From Dehalococcoidia bacterium (GTDB lineage: Bacteria > Chloroflexota > Dehalococcoidia > SZUA-161), in the NCBI GenBank assembly GCA_030619685.1, contig JAUXAX010000077.1, positions 1 to 7,870 on the forward strand: a stretch of DNA of 7,870 nt. The letters are read 5' to 3'. Shown piece after piece: positions 6,301-7,870 of this stretch. Positions within the stretch are counted from its first letter, which is position 1, and each line of letters starts with the position of its first letter. The translations under genes were made by a program, and so were the position numbers. The notes beneath the pieces were generated by a model that saw only the letters and a program-made list of their open reading frames with translations, was not told the origin of the DNA and made no database searches.

Positions 6301-6960
6301 TTGGTCACTCCAGATGTTGGGATCGGCCAGATAGATTCTGAGCAGTCTGCTTGAGATCCCAAGTATGCCTCCGGGGAGGCCCCCCGCCTTGAGGTTGAAG
6401 ATGGAAGCGAGCAAAGGACGCACCAGGTGAGTGGATGCTGGCGTGTCAAAGTAATGACGGTTGAATCGTGGGATAACGAGGTCTATGCCTTCTTTCTTTA
6501 AAGGAAGGAGGAGATAGTTCACCCATTCTGGAGCCAAACCTTCTGTTCCAGCTTTCGCTTTTCTGCTCCCGAGGTCAGCCTCGAACAGGGCCAGATCGGC
6601 GTTTAGCCTGTCCGCTATCTCCATTATGGCCCTTAGGGTCCAGACTTTTCCACTCACGCGTTTGTTCTTCATGAGGAAGGCTATACCCTTTACGCCCTGT
6701 CCCAGACGCACTTGCTGAATAACGTCTAAGGTATCCTCTCCTTCGAGGGCGCCAACGCATAGAAGAACGCATTTCTTGTCGGGAAAGAACCCTGAAAGTC
6801 CCTTGGCTACAGTGTGGCATACGTGCCCAATTGCATTGGCTTCGTTCTGGAAGGGGATGCCAACCACTATGTCAGCTTCCCCAATCCTCTTTGCCTTCTT
6901 GAGGGGTTCACTTAAGGATTCCGCGTAGGCATCCTCAGCTTCCAAGGTATCGTTGTTCAT
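3343..6960 (-). CDS. Three-part fusion: GT78/GT81-like glycosyltransferase, unassigned helical region, GH130 phosphorylase-like domain
   Basis: A 1205-residue protein. Residues ~28-330 look like a GT-A transferase of the glucosyl-3-phosphoglycerate/mannosylglycerate synthase group: VVGIPFQNEANAIG (32-45), FEADL (126-130) in the place of the metal-binding DxD, RHYFDTPAST (168-177), GGLPGG (193-198), EYGVDSQL (223-230), and H254 in the expected metal-ligand position. Residues ~331-884 are mostly helical and match nothing I know. Residues ~885-1195 are a GH130 five-blade propeller: SGNPIL (889-894), FNPGAI (908-913), LYRA (922-925), CEDPRL (965-970, with D967 probably catalytic), KDATLFP (1022-1028), YHR (1038-1040), YHG (1096-1098), and YYGAADT (1171-1177). 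R969, K1022, R1040 and H1097 are basic residues at the places where GH130 phosphorylases usually bind phosphate, so phosphorolysis of a mannoside is more likely than hydrolysis. There is no signal peptide or membrane segment, so it is probably cytosolic. ATG 6960 is the first start codon after an in-frame stop at about 7003; its ribosome binding site is weak. Donor and acceptor cannot be read from the sequence. Confidence 0.88.
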   Translation of the reverse strand: MNNDTLEAEDAYAESLSEPLKKAKRIGEADIVVGIPFQNEANAIGHVCHTVAKGLSGFFPDKKCVLLCVGALEGEDTLDVIQQVRLGQGVKGIAFLMKNKRVSGKVWTLRAIMEIADRLNADLALFEADLGSRKAKAGTEGLAPEWVNYLLLPLKKEGIDLVIPRFNRHYFDTPASTHLVRPLLASIFNLKAGGLPGGILGISSRLLRIYLADPNIWSDQVGEYGVDSQLITTAIINEAKICETDFGVKIPRAHPDREAVWRQQTKAIFEQIAASKDWWQQKGDLIYPPATFGERKSHRPEEVAPDPIGSIERYKQGFNEFQGLYKEILSREASLELRKLAGSDPEAFRFPSNLWAEIVYDFLLCYCLEQAFTKDNILNAFIPICYGKEAGFAQELGAYREKLRAAIPDEAERQTSLVAGLEIELQTEEFIKQKPGFLARWEEKEKELKPLLPRVTYREFIPGVPLIVPQKLISPTEEVVSTDSIYNAILQRYHKEFGDFVNQRLKIPGEPTSSDIAQGIEQLMLQVEKDMDELLLTGDLSTVAGTRKVAEAILQNFPHSETFALRPEVASWILHRNPPSNLLIRFGAANLAELEQNYGPNDILALSSFLEETEHTVKVWDWIAGNARPEHFTHFSVEPLVVSHEDFPMLIILKEPSALSKLAGRVVVSNLPEGTGGEFPKLRYFLTMAKNILQAERFGEFWGQFARERKEFGTRVVNSLKGHWGREPLSAHNMFEDKIQRILVEQLRKMTSDLGRKGNSSLLRLTTSLSCIADCYHLALSLPDGGFIPCSAWTWASYSFKGGKGVPTPLSLHVERDWASREFLVGLLKAVGGSEENMERKITELIGQGMESENLARLILPGWETVQEVMPEQLPRPAEAEAGKLSRFSGNPILKAIAEHPWESKYVFNPGAIRLDGKVYILYRACGEDEVSRIGLAISPDALHVEERLDSPIFEPEEEWEKKGCEDPRLVLMGERIYMLYTAYSSVAAQIALASIDVEDFLNRRWQRWRKHGLMFAGFEDKDATLFPQMFNGRYVMYHRIEPSIWISSSEYLDCPWPREDHRILVGPGAGMSWDGFKIGGGSQPIKTKHGWLLIYHGVDHSWVYRLGVLLVGLDDPGRLLYRSPNPVLEPEESYEVGEEGSYVPNVVFTCSALPSVDKEVLEDDDEVLVYYGAADTAACVATAKVSDLIPGEIRQGRNNGGYLV

Positions 6961-7079
6961 CTCTTCGAAGTCTGCTCCTGTCCTGGTGGTGTACCAGTAA
7001 TATCAACTAACCTACTCAAACATTAGCACATTTGCCATTGCGTATACAATAGTCCTTGTGGGTGACAGGCACTGGAGAA

Positions 7080-7098
7080 ATGGTACCATTGGTACCAT
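7080..7098. promoter_or_regulatory. Operator-like 19-bp element, both tandem and palindromic
   Basis: TGGTACCAT occurs twice in direct tandem (7081-7089 and 7090-7098). Because each copy contains the self-complementary core TGGTACCA, the stretch 7080-7098 is also an inverted repeat with 9-bp arms and a single central base. It lies 120 bp upstream of the GT-GH130 start. Such double symmetry is typical of sites for dimeric repressors or activators. No regulator gene is present in the window. Confidence 0.5.
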
Positions 7099-7132
7099 CA
7101 GCCTCCGAAAGAAGACATGCGCCCGGATTGGA

Positions 7133-7144
7133 GGTCACATGACC
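7133..7144. repeat. Short palindrome GGTCA-N2-TGACC
   Basis: GGTCA (7133-7137) and TGACC (7140-7144) form a perfect inverted repeat with a 2-base spacer, 36 bp after the stop of the partial GT4 gene in transcription order. It is short enough to arise by chance, but it lies in the same gap as the larger operator-like element. Confidence 0.3.
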
Positions 7145-7179
7145 ATCACCGGCCCGACAAATGTAGAAAGCGTCAGACT

Positions 7180-7870
7180 CTAGGGGTTAAGGGAACGGGC
7201 CCATTGCATGGCATCGTTCAAGTGAGCTCGAAGCACATCAAAGCTGAAGTACCTCTTTCCCACCATGGTATTGTGGTCAGTGACGCTTTGTAACTTCTCA
7301 GGGCTGGTGAGAATTGTTATCATCTCGCGGGCCGCTCGCGTCAGCACTTCGAGGGGGATCTCTACAAGCCCCATGTTGTCTCTCTCTGAGAGTAGTGTAT
7401 CTCCAAGAGATACCACCCTGACGCCCTTTGGGGCAATATCCTCCTTGAACACAGGATACTCAAACACGGCGACAGGCAGCTGGGTGGCGAATGCCTCAAG
7501 AAGCTGGTTGCCAAAGCCCTCCCATCCCGTGGGGTACAGGACGAAGTCTGCCATGGCATAGAAATCCGGATATAGAGCGTACAGCCCTTCGCCTTGTGAA
7601 CGATAGGGGCGAACATCGTCCCCTGCGTATATCCAGACAATCTTCAGTCTATCGAAAAGCTCAAAGAGCTTCCGCCGGTCGTCAATGAAAGCGTGCTCCG
7701 GTCGGCCAGCGAGAACGAGGATAACCCGACTGTGGTTTGAGAATACCTCGCCATTATAAAGCCACTTGCCGATCATCTTGTCCCGTTGACTTTGCAGAAC
7801 GGCGGTCAGGTGCCCTGCCAATTCCGTCTGCTTATTGGGGACAATGCGCGTACCTACGAGCAGAACCACG
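7180..7870 (-). CDS. GT4 glycosyltransferase, C-terminal part only (cut by the window edge)
   Basis: About 229 residues of the C-terminal donor-binding half of a retaining family 4 glycosyltransferase. The frame is open to the right edge, and the first visible codons, read as VVLLVGTRIV, are an internal beta strand, so the real start lies outside the window. Visible elements, numbered from the GTG codon at 7869, are GTRIVPNKQTEL (6-17), VILVLAGRPE (49-58), and a complete EX7E motif EGFGNQLLE (117-125) that contacts the nucleotide-sugar donor, followed by LPVAVFEYPVFKEDI (131-145). The ending KRYFSFDVLRAHLNDAMQWA is the usual C-terminal helix. It is the first of three leftward carbohydrate genes, 219 bp ahead of the GT-GH130 fusion. 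The intact EX7E contrasts with the degenerate GT4 at the other end of the locus, so this one is the clearer active transferase. Donor sugar and acceptor are unknown. Confidence 0.85.
   Translation of the reverse strand, partial: VVLLVGTRIVPNKQTELAGHLTAVLQSQRDKMIGKWLYNGEVFSNHSRVILVLAGRPEHAFIDDRRKLFELFDRLKIVWIYAGDDVRPYRSQGEGLYALYPDFYAMADFVLYPTGWEGFGNQLLEAFATQLPVAVFEYPVFKEDIAPKGVRVVSLGDTLLSERDNMGLVEIPLEVLTRAAREMITILTSPEKLQSVTDHNTMVGKRYFSFDVLRAHLNDAMQWARSLNP

Larger units (their letters stand above)
6961..7179. other. 219-bp gap upstream of the GT-GH130 fusion gene
   Basis: There is no gene on either strand. The gap holds two palindromic elements (7080-7098 and 7133-7144). On the minus strand a weak promoter-like pair, CTGTCA (7063-7068) and TATACG (7041-7046) with a 16-bp spacer, matches four of six positions in each box. 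It starts just downstream of the 7080-7098 element, as in activator-controlled promoters. AGGAG occurs 14 bases before the ATG at 6960, too far for an ideal ribosome binding site, and GAAGAG directly abuts the ATG, so translation initiation looks weak. Confidence 0.4.

Noticed and set aside
7041..7068. Promoter for the fusion gene (CTGTCA-16-TATACG)
   Set aside because: Only four of six matches in each box and a short spacer; noted in the gap description but not strong enough to list as a promoter.

Overview
The window reads as bacterial chromosome: leaderless start-to-stop genes, Shine-Dalgarno sites, and sigma70-type promoter hexamers including one perfect extended -10. Base composition is moderate, a little above 50% GC by eye. 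Nothing in it fixes the taxon. From memory, the protein set (zinc MBL hydrolase, GT78/GT81-like transferase, GH130, GT4) would suit an uncultured Chloroflexota (Dehalococcoidia-like) or another environmental bacterium, but this is a weak inference. I see no rRNA, tRNA, CRISPR array, IS element or phage gene.

Layout. The left 1.7 kb is read rightward. It holds a metallo-beta-lactamase-fold hydrolase with its own extended -10 promoter and a TTG start (185-928), a gap with two perfect inverted repeats, and a small, highly charged helical protein of unknown function (1060-1626). A candidate leftward promoter at 37-65 suggests a divergent gene just outside the window. The remaining 6.2 kb is read leftward and contains three carbohydrate genes. 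In transcription order these are the C-terminal part of a GT4 glycosyltransferase (cut by the right edge), a 1205-residue multidomain protein, and a second, divergent GT4-like glycosyltransferase. The two blocks converge around 1626-1681.

The centre of interest is the 1205-residue protein. Its N-terminal ~300 residues look like the GT-A transferases that make glucosyl- or mannosyl-glycerate (GT81/GT78). Its C-terminal ~310 residues are a well-preserved glycoside hydrolase family 130 (mannoside phosphorylase) domain. Between them lie about 550 residues that I cannot assign. A synthase-like and a phosphorolysis-like domain in one chain, flanked by two GT4 enzymes, suggests a locus that builds and recycles a small mannose- or glucose-containing glycoside or oligosaccharide, perhaps a compatible solute or storage sugar. 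That role is inference; the domain assignments rest on motifs seen in the sequence.

Regulation. The downstream GT4 gene has a strong candidate promoter (TTGAAA-17-TATAAT) and a leader of about 107 nt, so it is probably expressed at least partly on its own. The gap ahead of the 1205-residue gene carries a 19-bp operator-like element that is both a tandem repeat and a palindrome.
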